A stretch of 64,000 nt of DNA from Puffinus mauretanicus (taxonomy: Eukaryota; Chordata; Aves; Procellariiformes; Procellariidae): positions 372,001 to 436,000 of the forward strand of contig JAJKFH010001921.1 of the NCBI GenBank assembly GCA_023333565.1. Reading direction: 5' to 3'. Under the pieces are notes generated by a model. That model saw only the letters and a program-made list of their open reading frames with translations. It had not been told where the DNA came from and searched no databases. The translations under genes and the position numbers were made by a program. Positions 1-10,027 of this stretch are shown here, piece by piece (positions within the stretch are counted from its first letter, which is position 1; every line of letters starts with the position of its first letter).

Positions 1-1884
1 ACATTTGACACAGACCAGAGTGCTTTAGGGAACACATCCTTGTGTGTCCCAAATGGTTGTCCTTGCAAAAACATTGTTTGTCCCTCCATGCTGTCTTTAT
101 CCTATTGTCTCTCTCTGCCAAGCTGCTGTCTCTGCACTTCTCCACAAGGTCTGGAAGCAGATGGCCTCAGGGAACACTACAGGAAAAGCAAGAAAACCCT
201 TCTCCTCATTTCTGCAGCCCACAGCTGGGTATGCTCTTAGCATGCCAGCTCCACCCGGAATGAGCGCATGATTTGGATGATGCATTCCCCAAGTTAGTTC
301 TGTCTGTCTCAGCTATAGCTGATGGGAAGAAAACTATATCAACTGCCTCGAGATGTTGCAGTTAGTCGCTGATGATTAACCTGTGTAGCCCAAGCAAAGC
401 AACATGGACTGTGCTCAGGTTATGAGCCTGAGAACTCTTCTTTAGTGACAACAGACCCTTAACAATGGCACTGGGAACCCTTCAGGGCTAAATCTCATTT
501 TAGCATTCAGAAAAAAGACACAAAGACTTGGGGATTTCTCATCCCAGAGTCTTCCTTCTACCTGATGCTATGACCTTTTGCTGGAGTCATTACAAAGTAG
601 CCCCTCTTAGAAAAGTTCTACTGATTGCAAAATTATTCCCCATGTCTCCAGACTAAGTGTGGCAGGACAAATGTCACAAATCACTGGTATGTTCCTTATG
701 CCCCCATTTCCACCCATCAAGACAAGGACTTAAGGGAAGTTCCACATGTCCCAGCAAGGAAGAGGTGGAAAATGATCAGGCCCATGCATATCTGGGAAGG
801 CTGCCATGTCAATGGAGTTGAGGACAGTATGGCTTTCTCCACCAGCAGGTATTTAGAGCTCTGGTCTTTCTAAGCATTGCACCAATTGTCTGAGCCTGAG
901 TCAAAGCCATCAGTATGAACAGAATTATTCCCCTTGAAAGCTAGACCTCACTCTCTAAGCCTTTAGGTCCAGAAGGTAACCTAGCACCAACTTTAGTTAG
1001 AAGCTGGACTTTTAACATAAATGACAGCTGCTGAGGTTTCCATTTTTTTTCTTCCCTTTGGGGACAGCAGGAGATTTCCCTGCACTGTATGTTATGCCCT
1101 GGGAACTCAGGAGAGGGGAACACTGGCAGCAGTGAATAAAACCAGCCAAAGTAAGGCCAGCTCCTCTGATGACAGCAACAGAGGAGGTGGCGAGGGAGTC
1201 ATTGCAAGGTTACATGCTCATCAGCTGGTAGGGAGTACAGTGATTGTTAACAACTGATTAAATCATTACTCTGGTAATGGCCAATTTGGAACCAACCTTC
1301 AGAAGCCAAATATTGTGTGGGAGGTATTTTAACTTACCCTGCACATTACTGCAGACAATTGGGTGATGTGTTCACTATGTGTACATACATATAGTGTCCC
1401 AATTTGCTGTAATGATTTCCTGATGTTCAGTGCATGCTCAGTGACAGGAAAGGAAAAATGCCTCAACAAGCTGCAAAATTGCCTGTATCCAAGAGGAAAC
1501 ACCTTAGAGTGTTTCACAGCAGAGAGGAAAAAATGAGGATGGTATTTTACCTGTACGGCTGTGAACAGATGCAAAGGGAATGCCTCTTGCTTCCCCAATT
1601 GTACAGGCTGGATCACAGCTTGCAGAGGAGCCTTCACAGGGCCACAACTGAGAAGGGACTGGCAAGGTGGAGGACTAAGGGGACTCAGACTAGGGTCAAG
1701 GGTGGCAGTGTGTCTGTCATTTCATTGAAATAACCCTAGGCAGAAAGGATTCATCCCAAACAGAAATAGAGTCACTGAAGATGTCCAAGTGATGGGTCCT
1801 GGGCCCTCTGTATGTGGTAAAGAGAGAGAATCTCCAAAGAGCAATTCTCGTCCCGAGTTCTGGCTCTCAACAGGTTCCCATCTT
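1..1884. other. Non-coding stretch, nothing recognised
   Basis: No exon, RNA gene or repeat was recognised. Short frames of 60-100 codons occur on both strands, but they overlap each other in several frames, lack recognisable domains and show no splice context, as expected for chance. Confidence 0.6.
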
Positions 1885-3077
1885 AGAATCATAGAATCAT
1901 AGAATAGTTTGGGTTGGAAGGGACCTTTAAAGGTCATCTAGTCCAACCCCCCTGCTGTGGGCAGGGACATCTTCAACTAGATCAGGTTACTCAGAGCCCC
2001 GTCCAACCTGACCTTGAATGTTCCCAGGGATGGGGCATCAACCACCTTTCTGGGCAACTTGTTCCAGTGTTTCACCACCCTCGCTGTAAAAAATTTCGTC
2101 CTTATATCTAGTATAAATCCACCCTCTTTTAGTTTAAAACCATTCCCCCTTGTCCTGTCGCAACAGGCCCTGCTAAAAAGTTTGCCACCATCTTTCTTAT
2201 AAGCCCCCTTTAAGTACTAGTAGGCCACAATAAGGTCTCCCTGAAGCCTTCTTTTCTCCAGGCTCCAGCTGAATAACCCCAACTGTCTCAGCCTTTCTTC
2301 AAGGAGAAGTGTTCCATCCCCCTGATGGTTTTCAGGGCCCTCCTCTGGACACACTCCAACAGGTCCATGTCTTTCTTGTGCTGAAGGCTCCAGAGCTGGA
2401 CGCAATACTCCAGGTGGGGTCTCACCAGAGCAGAGTAGAGGGGCAGAATCACCTCCCTCGACCTGCCAGCCAAGCTTCTTTTGATGCAGCCCAGGATACG
2501 GTTGGCCTTCTGAGCTGCAAGCACACATTGCTGGCTCATGTCCAGCTTTTCGTCCACCAGTACCTCCAAGTACTCTTCTCAGCCGGTCTGCTCTCAGCAG
2601 GGCTGCTCTCAATCCCTTCATCCCCCAGCCTGTATTGATACCGGGGGGTTGCCCCGACCCAGGTGCAGGACCTTGCACGTGGCCTTGTTGAACCTCATGA
2701 GATTCACATGGTCCCACTTCTCAAGCTTGTCCAGGTCCCTCTGGATGGCATCCCGTCCCTCAGGCATGTCGAGCATGCATTCAATTCCCCTGTCTATGTC
2801 ATTGATGAAGATATTAAACAGTACCGGTCCCAATACGACCCCTGCGGGACACCACTCATCACCGATCTCCATCTGGACATTGAGCCATTAACCACTACCC
2901 TCTGGATCCGTCCATCCAACCAGTTGCTCACCCACTGTACAGTTCACCCATCCAATCCATACCTCTCCAGTTTAGAGAAAAGGATGTTGTAGGGGACCAT
3001 ATCAAAGGCCTTACAGAGTTCCAGATAGACGACATCGGTAGCCCTTCCCATGTCCACTGATACAGTCACTCCATCAT
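1885..3077 (-). mobile_element. CR1 LINE retrotransposon, 5'-truncated, bird type
   Basis: The left end (1885-1907) is a run of AGAATCAT-type octamers, the reverse complement of the ATTCTATG repeats that terminate avian CR1 elements. Next comes the familiar 3'-UTR text (TTGGGTTGGAAGGGACC, then GTCCAACCCCC), and then the C-terminal half of the CR1 reverse transcriptase read on the minus strand. Similarity to CR1 stops near 3077, so this is a roughly 1.2-kb truncated copy, the normal outcome of incomplete target-primed reverse transcription. CATCTT stands just outside the 3' end (1879-1884) and again at the 5' boundary (3075-3080). This could be a short target duplication, though CR1 often leaves none. 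Sequence quality suggests a moderately old avian copy, much younger than the other LINE pieces in the window. Confidence 0.96.
2288..3077 (-). pseudogene. CR1 reverse transcriptase C-terminal remnant (broken ORF2)
   Basis: Minus-strand translation shows CR1 RT landmarks. A segment near 2900-3077 carries the text around [16 protein letters not shown] and a GVPQG-like box. The frame at 2618-2872 contains [14 protein letters not shown] and later [10 protein letters not shown]. The frame at 2288-2569 contains [15 protein letters not shown], the late thumb/C-terminal motif. These pieces lie in different frames, so at least two frameshifts separate them. The catalytic FADD box that normally follows NDID and precedes the [17 protein letters not shown] segment is missing: the protein jumps directly between those segments near 2765-2780, implying an internal deletion. 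The copy cannot encode an active enzyme. Confidence 0.92.
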
Positions 3078-3757
3078 CTTGTGCTCCACCTTTGCACCCT
3101 AAAGGCCCCAAAGCTGAGGATGAGGTGAGTCAGATCCACAGAAACAGAAACATCTGCTGCATATATATGTGGAGACTCAGATATCTGCACCTACACCGTC
3201 ATTCCTGGAAAAAGCAATGGGAGCTACTAGGGCTGAGAAAGCAGTAATCCAAAACTATAGGAAATAAAGGCCACTTACATGAGTGCCACGGTATAAATTC
3301 AGGAACCTGTAATTCAACATCCACTTTTAAAATCATCCCCTAGTAAAAGCTCTAGAAAACAAAACAATATCATCCTACTGATACATGAACCATTTTAATC
3401 ATTAAAAAAAAGCCCTGTAATTCTGACATCCTAGCATCTGCACACACTATCTTACCATATTCAACTAAAACATGCAATACTTATCTGATGGCTAATGATT
3501 ATGAAATAAGGCTCAAAGTAATAAAACTCCAAATAAGAACTGGCAGACTACAGCTATCTTGTGTCTGTTTCATAATCAGTAGCTCAGTTGTCATGGTACT
3601 AAATCACGCATTCTGGGTCATATCAACGAAACAACAGAAAGGAACTCTTACACTTTAGTCCCTATTACTTTAATTTCCAAGTGCCAACTTCCTTCAAATA
3701 GGACTTACATGGCCTGTTACAAACAGCTTTACCAAATCCAAAGAGGAAATTGTGATT

Positions 3758-3806
3758 AAGTCCAGGTAACAGATGATAAGTCCAGGTAACCTGAAGTCCA
3801 GGTAGC
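3758..3806. repeat. Three-copy short direct repeat (AAGTCCAGGTAAC)
   Basis: The 13-mer occurs at 3758-3770, 3778-3790 and, with one change (GTAGC), at 3794-3806. The spacing is irregular (20 and 16 bp), which suggests local slippage duplication with later drift. Confidence 0.85.
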
Positions 3807-4073
3807 AAGGTTGTCTTCACAGTAATTCTGCTCTCAGTTCTTTTCTTTATTTGGCTGCCCGATATAGTCCAGAGCCTATCTGAATATTTCTGTGTCTCTC
3901 ACAATCAGTTAAAATTGCCATTCCAGGACTTCAGATGCGGCAATCATGGTATTTTTAGTAAATACCATGTAAACTTCACTTGCTGCCTTACAACTTCATT
4001 TGACTGACAAGCACTTTACTGGCTCAGCAGCAAAACAGCTCTCAGCTTGGTCCCTAGGTGACTGCAATAGGTT

Positions 4074-4223
4074 CTCAGCTGCAGGAGAACAGCATGCTTG
4101 CTGCTCCTTCTTTGGTATTTCACCAGGATCACATCATCAATGTCAGCACTCAGCTGCAGGAGAACAGCATAGTTGCTGCTCCTTCTTTGGTATTTCACCA
4201 AGATCACATCATCAATGTCAGCA
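4074..4223. repeat. 75-bp tandem duplication, two copies
   Basis: Unit 1 is 4074-4148 and unit 2 is 4149-4223. I count three mismatches in 75 bp, two near the middle of the first third and one later, so about 96 percent identity. The unit length is a multiple of three, so an accidental plus-strand frame (4000-4335) and a minus-strand frame (4016-4207) read through both copies. No protein domain is seen. The duplication is recent and may be polymorphic in length. Confidence 0.95.
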
Positions 4224-5469
4224 CATAGTTCCAGGATGTTCTTTGGAAATATTTTTGGTTGAATATCTAAAAGGGCGGAGTTTGTCTGTTTCTCACCACC
4301 TTCCCACAGGCATGCACCACATCTTTCAGATTTAAGGAAATTGAAAGAGCTTTTGGGGAGGAGCAGAACAAAGGGGATGGTATGAGGTTCTGTCTCAGGA
4401 GTAAAAGATAAACAGCTTTGCCATTGAGCCCATATTTAGCTTTGTTACACTCACCAAGCAAGGTATTATTCATGGCAAACTGAGGTGGTGGGAAATGTGC
4501 CGTACTGCCTGAGGAATATTGTGATGCTGAACTTCAGAGCAGAGGCTCAAAACCCCTTGCAGTTAAGGAGTGGCACCCAGAGACCTGGCTGACCTGGGAG
4601 CTCCAAAAGTATTCAGAGCATTGTTCTAATAAGGCGGCCATCTCAGTGCATTGCAGTGTGTCATGCCCTAGGCATGTGTGGAGGTTTCAAAGGTCAGCCT
4701 TTCTTGGCTGCAATTTTCTTTCAGGGGTGTTAAGTGCTCCCAGACTGGCAGGGAAGCCCTTTGGCTTGAAGACACCTATCCAGGGCTTTCTTCCTGAAGC
4801 CAGTGAGGAGACCCAGGACCTCAGCAGTGTTCCTTCCAGCCCAGAGGAGGAGGGAAAAAATGCACAGCTTGACTTTCTGTATGTTGGCCTGAAACCAGAC
4901 ACTGTGTCAATACTCTGCTATGACAGCTATGGTAGTAAGAATTACTTCAGAACAGAGGCATCCAGTGACTTAGAAGCTGAACAATCTCTTGCACCAAAGA
5001 GCAAATGTTTTCCCTGATTTCTTGGAGGGGTGGTGGGTGGGAGCTGAGATGATCAAGTGCAACAGAAACTTTCACCCTGCAGGCTGGGTTAGAGTCCTCC
5101 AAAGCCTAGGGGCACAGACAGCACTTCGACTGTAGATGGTCTCACCTGCTGCCAACACGGAGCCTCAGCTTGCTCCTGGCGGCAAATACACCACAGGCTC
5201 TTCAGGAGAGGAGGGTGGCTGGTTTAAGCGATAATACTGCTTGGTGGCTGGGGTTGAGATAACAAGGTCACAACCATCCTTGTACATCCAAGCAGTGACA
5301 TAAGTGTCCAGTCACGGTAGTTCTGTAAACAGCTGTCCCATCCACCTGTAGATAAACATTGTACCTATGTGGCAAGAACTTGCTGGATGCTATTCGCTGC
5401 CCATGCAAGATATTTATTTTGCCTAAAGCATGTAACTGCACTCATCTAAATGTAAACTTTCCCAGAGGA

Positions 5470-5474
5470 CTCAC
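5470..5474. repeat. Target-site duplication, left (CTCAC)
   Basis: CTCAC lies immediately before the LTR's TG terminus and is repeated immediately after its CA terminus at 6141-6145. If the shared flanking A is counted, the duplication can be read as ACTCAC, so a 5-bp or 6-bp integrase staggered cut is possible. Confidence 0.85.
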
Positions 5475-5592
5475 TGTCCCGATCCAATGTCAGGAATGTC
5501 CCGATCTGATGTCGGGGGAGGTTTCGGTATGATCCCAAGAGCGAGATTAAGACACAAAGGAAGTCAAATGCTGTATACCCAAAACAGCAACT

Positions 5593-5598
5593 TTTAAT
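5593..5598 (-). promoter_or_regulatory. Candidate LTR polyadenylation signal (ATTAAA)
   Basis: The plus strand reads TTTAAT, so the minus strand reads ATTAAA, the commonest variant poly(A) signal. Downstream on the minus strand lies the T/G-rich segment TTGCTGTTTTGGG, which resembles a cleavage-stimulation element. The position in the left third of the LTR fits the R/U5 boundary of a minus-oriented element. Confidence 0.5.
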
Positions 5599-5797
5599 AT
5601 CAAAAGTAGAAAATTAGTAGTGATAGGATAGAATAGAGTAAAAAGACAGAAGTCAAGCAGGCATTCAGGATAGAGTTGCAAGAATAGTCACCACCATGGA
5701 TCCGCGGCATCCCGGGGCTCCAAGTCTCTCGGTGTTCCAGCAGTGGGCGGTCGCTCCGGGGTCTGCGGTGTTTCGGCGGGGGCGGCAATCGCCAAAT

Positions 5798-5803
5798 TTT
5801 ATT
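5798..5803 (-). promoter_or_regulatory. AATAAA / TATA-like element in the LTR core
   Basis: The minus strand reads GAGAATAAAATTTGG here, between the RFX-like palindrome and the CpG-rich segment. It could serve as a TATA box for LTR transcription or as a poly(A) signal. The position just downstream of the presumptive U3 enhancer favours a TATA role; this is inference. Confidence 0.45.
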
Positions 5804-5820
5804 CTCATTCGAGGGCTGAA

Positions 5821-5834
5821 GTTTCCATGGCAAC
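5821..5834. promoter_or_regulatory. RFX-family X-box-like palindrome in LTR
   Basis: The 14-mer GTTTCCATGGCAAC (GTTGCCATGGAAAC on the other strand) fits the RFX consensus of two inverted GTTNCC half sites and is almost perfectly symmetrical. RFX1-type factors are known to bind such sites in cellular promoters and in viral enhancers. It lies about 20 bp upstream of the TATA-like AATAAA in the inferred transcription direction, a typical enhancer/promoter-proximal place. Confidence 0.65.
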
Positions 5835-5886
5835 GACACGTCTCCGCATTCCTGAGTCTTGACCGTCCAAGCACCTGCCAGCCAGA

Positions 5887-6140
5887 GATCTTTCACACCT
5901 TGCCGCCGTTCTTGGCAGCCAAAGGAATCCTCGCCCAGGTCTACAATTCAGTCTTTCACATTTTGCCAGCCGGAGACCTCTGTGGCCTTGCAGCCATTCT
6001 TATAATATTGAGCAGTCAAAGGAACCCTCGCCCAGATCTTTCACACCTTGCAGCTGATCTTGCCATATTCAGCAGGCAAAGGAATCCACGCCCAGATTAG
6101 CAGTCTTTGAGACAAAAGTTCTACAATTCAGTCTTTCACA
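5887..6140 (-). repeat. Degenerate modular repeats in LTR U3
   Basis: TCTTTCACA (TGTGAAAGA on the minus strand) occurs four times, at 5889-5897, 5952-5960, 6037-6045 and at the LTR edge 6132-6140. An 18-bp module of the form AAAGGAAYCCWCGCCCAG occurs three times, at 5921-5938, 6018-6035 and 6078-6095. The 20-mer at 5941-5960 is repeated exactly at 6121-6140. The modules are spaced unevenly (60-97 bp). This is the usual look of a U3 enhancer region that has grown by duplication. Confidence 0.85.
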
Positions 6141-6145
6141 CTCAC
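6141..6145. repeat. Target-site duplication, right (CTCAC)
   Basis: Exact partner of the CTCAC at 5470-5474 on the other side of the LTR. Confidence 0.85.
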
Positions 6146-9100
6146 TTAGTAACTCTAAAATGTCTGATATCTCTGTGAGAGTCCCCAAGACTTTGCAAGC
6201 TGGAATCCGTCTAAGGGGAGAGGATATCCCCTTTGCTCCTGATAGCACAGTAGCAGCGACAGCAGAGCGCCTAGCATGCACTGGGCCACGTGGCTACTTA
6301 GCTAGGCTTCTGTAAAGATTTTGAAACGCAGTTCAAGCACTCTGCTGTGGTATTAACACTGATCTACCAGCTTGGCTATGCCTACATGAACAGTGGGAAG
6401 GTGTTCAACAGTTGACATTTCCAGGAATTGCTGAGCTATCTCTATGGCTAAACACGGTGGTCCTAACTCTTGTACTCAGACTAGTAAATTACCCACCATC
6501 CCTCTCCCCAAGATATCTGACTAATGCGGTCCAAGTACAAAATGACCCATGTTATTTATGCTGAATCCTGCCTCTCTGGAACAGCCTTTTCCACTATTGC
6601 ATTAAACAAGAGAAATGCCTGAGGACAGATTCTGTAGGAGGGGCTTGGGGAAGTGCAAAAGCTCTAAAGTAGTTGGGCAAAGAGAATCCTGCTTATGAAT
6701 TATTAATGTTTTCGTGCCTCCCTACAGAAGAAGTTGCTCACTTTTAACGTAGAAATGAAGATAACTGGGTTAAATGAAAGAGTCTTCACCCCTACCCTTC
6801 CCAGGAGAAATTTTGCTGCTTTTCTTGGTCTTTGAAGAGTAATGACTTGCCCTGCAGGAGAGAACTTTCTCCAACGATTGTAGCCTTCATTTGCATATGC
6901 TGATTGTGCACATGGTTGTGCAGATGAACACTCTGCAGCTTCTCAAAAGATAACGAATGTTCCTGCCTTCATTCATAAAGCTGCAAAGATTTGGCAACGG
7001 CATGAATAACTGCTTTGCGAATAGCAATCACTAATGCAATGACTGGGATTAAAAATAGGATTGGTAATGCTAATAATGTAAGTGACAGTGATAATGTCAC
7101 AGTGCTGTATACTTGTTATAGCTGAAGTTTGTTACCACTAATGTACTTTTGGGTTCTCTCTCAGCTAATTTGCAGGAAGTTTCCGCTGCAAATGGCATGT
7201 GTTTGGAGTATGAAATAGCAATCCCATGCAACGCCCCAATTCTTGGAAGGACCCCAGAACAAAAATGCATCTGAGCTCTTACCGTTAATAGAAAAGGAGA
7301 GGAAAATGTCTTAAGGCCCCTGCTGGCAGCTGAAACACAACAAAGCTCTTTGGAGTGCTGAGTAATATGGTTTGGTCTTGTTCCATGATGGCTGGTGCTC
7401 AGATGACTTTTAGGGTGCATGTGAAATAGGCCATGACCAGCTTCAAAGACAGGAACCAAAGAACATCTCTCTGCTGCTCCCATTTCCTATGGACTGCCTA
7501 GTAAGTCTGCTTGGACATCTTCATGTGAAATAGAGCAAGAAGCTGACCAGCAGTGAGTATTTAGGGCCGTTGGGGAAGGAAGGCAAGAACAGTTCAGAGG
7601 GCATAACTGGAAAGGGGTGGCATAAATTTCTTGCTAATGAGAGGGAGTAAGAATTCAGCATAACTATAACGCTTAGGAATGCCCCACCTCTGTTAGGGAC
7701 AGCACCACAGGCCTTTGGGCTGAATAGCTGGGAGTTGCAGCTCTGCTTTGAGTCCATGCATGGTCCCCATTCCCCTAACACCTACATGCTGCAGCCAGAG
7801 TGCAATGACCAGGGACAGGACAAGCGCTTTGATTAGTTCACAGAAAGCTTATTCTAGAAAGGCAGCTTGTTCTAGTGCACAGCAATCATCTTTCTTGTGT
7901 CTCTTAAGTTAACAGGAACACCTGCCTGGTTGTCAAGAGCAAGTACTAAGAGGAGGAAGAAAACCAATGCGACTGCTGAATTATCCAGCTCCATAAAGTT
8001 GCAGGCTGTTGTAGAAAAAGCAGACATTACTTGCTTCTCCATTGCAAACAACTGTGCACAGTGGCTAGAAACAGCTCACTAGAAGTTACCCCTGTGCAGG
8101 ACTGGAGGAAAATAAATGTGAAACGAATAGCGCTGTTCCGTCAGCAAGGGAGTCTGCAGCACGGTGGGGAGAGGTCTGCTTGCCTCCCGGCAAACCGAGA
8201 CCCTCCCTGGCAGAAACAAAATGACAATGGATTTCTGCAACTACCAGCAGTACGCTTCCAGAAACTGAAGCCTTTCCTCATTTACTCTAAGGACGGAGGA
8301 AGAGTGACTTAACTGATTGGCTGGGGCATGTTTATATGGTTGTCCACTAACAAATCCCAGGCACTGTGCCAGTTAGCAGGCCTGTGTGATGTCTGAATTA
8401 TGCTCATTAGAGCATTCTTGCATCCTTGCTGCTCTGACTTTTCCACACTTCTGAGTAGAAACACACCAGTCTTCCAAAACAGCCCATAAGTGCTGAGCCT
8501 AATCCTCAGTCTGATGTTTGTCCTGGTTACCGTGTGTCTAATTCTACCCTGGCCTCAGAGAACAAAAACACAAACTGCTAGAAAACAAAACTCTGTTTCT
8601 TACACCCAAATAGGGACAAGTTTTGCTTTTTGGTCTTTTGCCCATCTAATTCTTCTCCAAGATCACAGCTTAACTCCTGGGTGGCTGCAGCCAGGGCACC
8701 TTCCCATAACAATATTGTTCCGGTCTTGCCACGCTTCATCCAGCTGACACAGATTTTCGCTTGCAGAGGACTGAGAATTTTGTTTCCGCAGAGGGGTTAG
8801 TGGCAGATTGGGTAACATTTTCTTCCCACCCCACAGGACCGTGGGGGTTGCTAAGCTGGGTTTCTCTGAGGTGTGCTGTGGACTTCTTGCAAGGATCACC
8901 ATTAATTACCAGGTTGCACTTTGGCATTGCCAGTTTTGTCGCTTCGTCAGTTGCCACAGACTGTAGGACCTGCTGTGCCTCAGCCCAGAGGCTCAGCTAG
9001 GTTCTCATGGACTGTCATCTCACTACAGCTATTCATAAGTGGAAAACAAGTTAGTGTATACTGCCAGAGAAGACCTCCTATGCTAGCCACAAGGGAAGGA

Positions 9101-10000
9101 GTGTTCCACCTGGACAGGACCTGTGTGTTTCCGGGACAGGCACTATGAAAGGTGAAGATGGACCAAGGTAGACAGGTTCTTCGGTGGCCCACCTTGCCTT
9201 TTGGCCGTCTCTGTTGTTTTCACAGTTAACAGCCTACATTTCCTGTGTCCTCCCAGGTACTGAACCACAGTCCCTTCTCATGAGAATGTGCCCAGCAGCA
9301 TTTATATCTGATACTAGTTATCATAGCTATAGTTATTAAAAACTCCATTAACAGTCTGACCCACGTAAGGTCACAAGCTGGGGGACGGTACCCTACAGCA
9401 TTGGCACTCTATTGCCTCCCTACCTTACTCTGCACCAAATGGAGTCGAAAGTCCCTTGTTCCCTAACTGTTACAACCTTCTGATTAAAAACATCTCTTAA
9501 AGACATACCTGCAATTTTAAGAGTTTCTCATTTGAAACTGCACTTAGAAAAAGAAAATATAAAGGGCTTAATAATGTTGAAATGCATCGTCTGACTTCTT
9601 TTTTAGTTGATGGTGCTGAGTTACATTCTGGTTTCCATGCAATTGGAAGAGAAATAAGAGACAATTGTGGAAGTGGGAAATAGCCTAAGCAAGGTAAAAA
9701 TCAAGAAGGTTAATTAATTTTTTTTTTGAGTCAACTTGAGCATTGAAGTGCAGCCCCTCAGAAAATAATTTTCCGGATGTGTAGACTGTGTTGCTGTAGG
9801 CAACAAGAGTAAACCACAAATTTGATCAGACTTCTGGTCTCGCTTTAATGCTGATCTGTCCTATACAGTGCTATCCGTGCATTAAGCCCTGGTAGGGGGC
9901 AAATTCAATTTCAAATTAAGAGCACTGAAGGCTAAATGAATGCTGTAAGAAAGGGTTTCCAGAATTTATGGACAAAATAAAAGCGAAAGCAAGGTATAGT
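6146..10000. other. Non-coding unique sequence
   Basis: No gene or dated repeat recognised. The part 6880-7095 is AT-rich and holds an octamer motif ATTTGCAT (6889-6896) followed by several TAAT cores, which would fit a conserved regulatory element but is not proof. Frames at 7097-7483 (minus) and 7521-7781 (minus) have no recognisable domain. Confidence 0.55.
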
Positions 10001-10027
10001 CTTAGTTGCCCCTTTAGGGCAACTAAG
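10001..10027. repeat. Perfect 11-bp inverted repeat with 5-nt loop
   Basis: CTTAGTTGCCC (10001-10011) is followed by the loop CTTTA and its exact complement GGGCAACTAAG (10017-10027). The stem is too short for a microRNA precursor and has no T-tract. Its function is unknown. Confidence 0.9.

Larger units (their letters stand above)
3078..5469. other. Non-coding unique sequence between CR1 and LTR
   Basis: No exon recognised. It contains two local repeat arrays, listed separately. A plus-strand frame at 4646-5017 (123 codons, acidic) has no recognisable domain and is treated as chance. Confidence 0.6.
5475..6140 (-). mobile_element. Solo long terminal repeat of an endogenous retrovirus
   Basis: This 666-bp block begins TGTCCCGAT and ends TTTCACA, so both strands read TG...CA. 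It is flanked by the 5-bp duplication CTCAC. No gag, pol or env similarity lies within or beside it, so it is a solo LTR left by recombination between two LTRs. Orientation is inferred as minus. Reading leftward there is a repeat-rich presumptive U3 (6140 to about 5840), an RFX-like palindrome, an AATAAA (5803-5798), a CpG-rich GC segment, then an ATTAAA (5598-5593) followed by GT-rich DNA as in a polyadenylation region. The U5 end carries a 22-bp period repeat around TGTCCCGAT (5475-5517). I cannot name the family. A 5-bp duplication fits ERVL-type and a 6-bp reading would fit class II. CpG retention suggests a fairly young insertion. Confidence 0.88.

Noticed and set aside
5696..6100. 134-codon frame as a real gene
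   Set aside because: It lies wholly inside the solo LTR and is built from the U3 repeat modules, so it is not counted as a gene.
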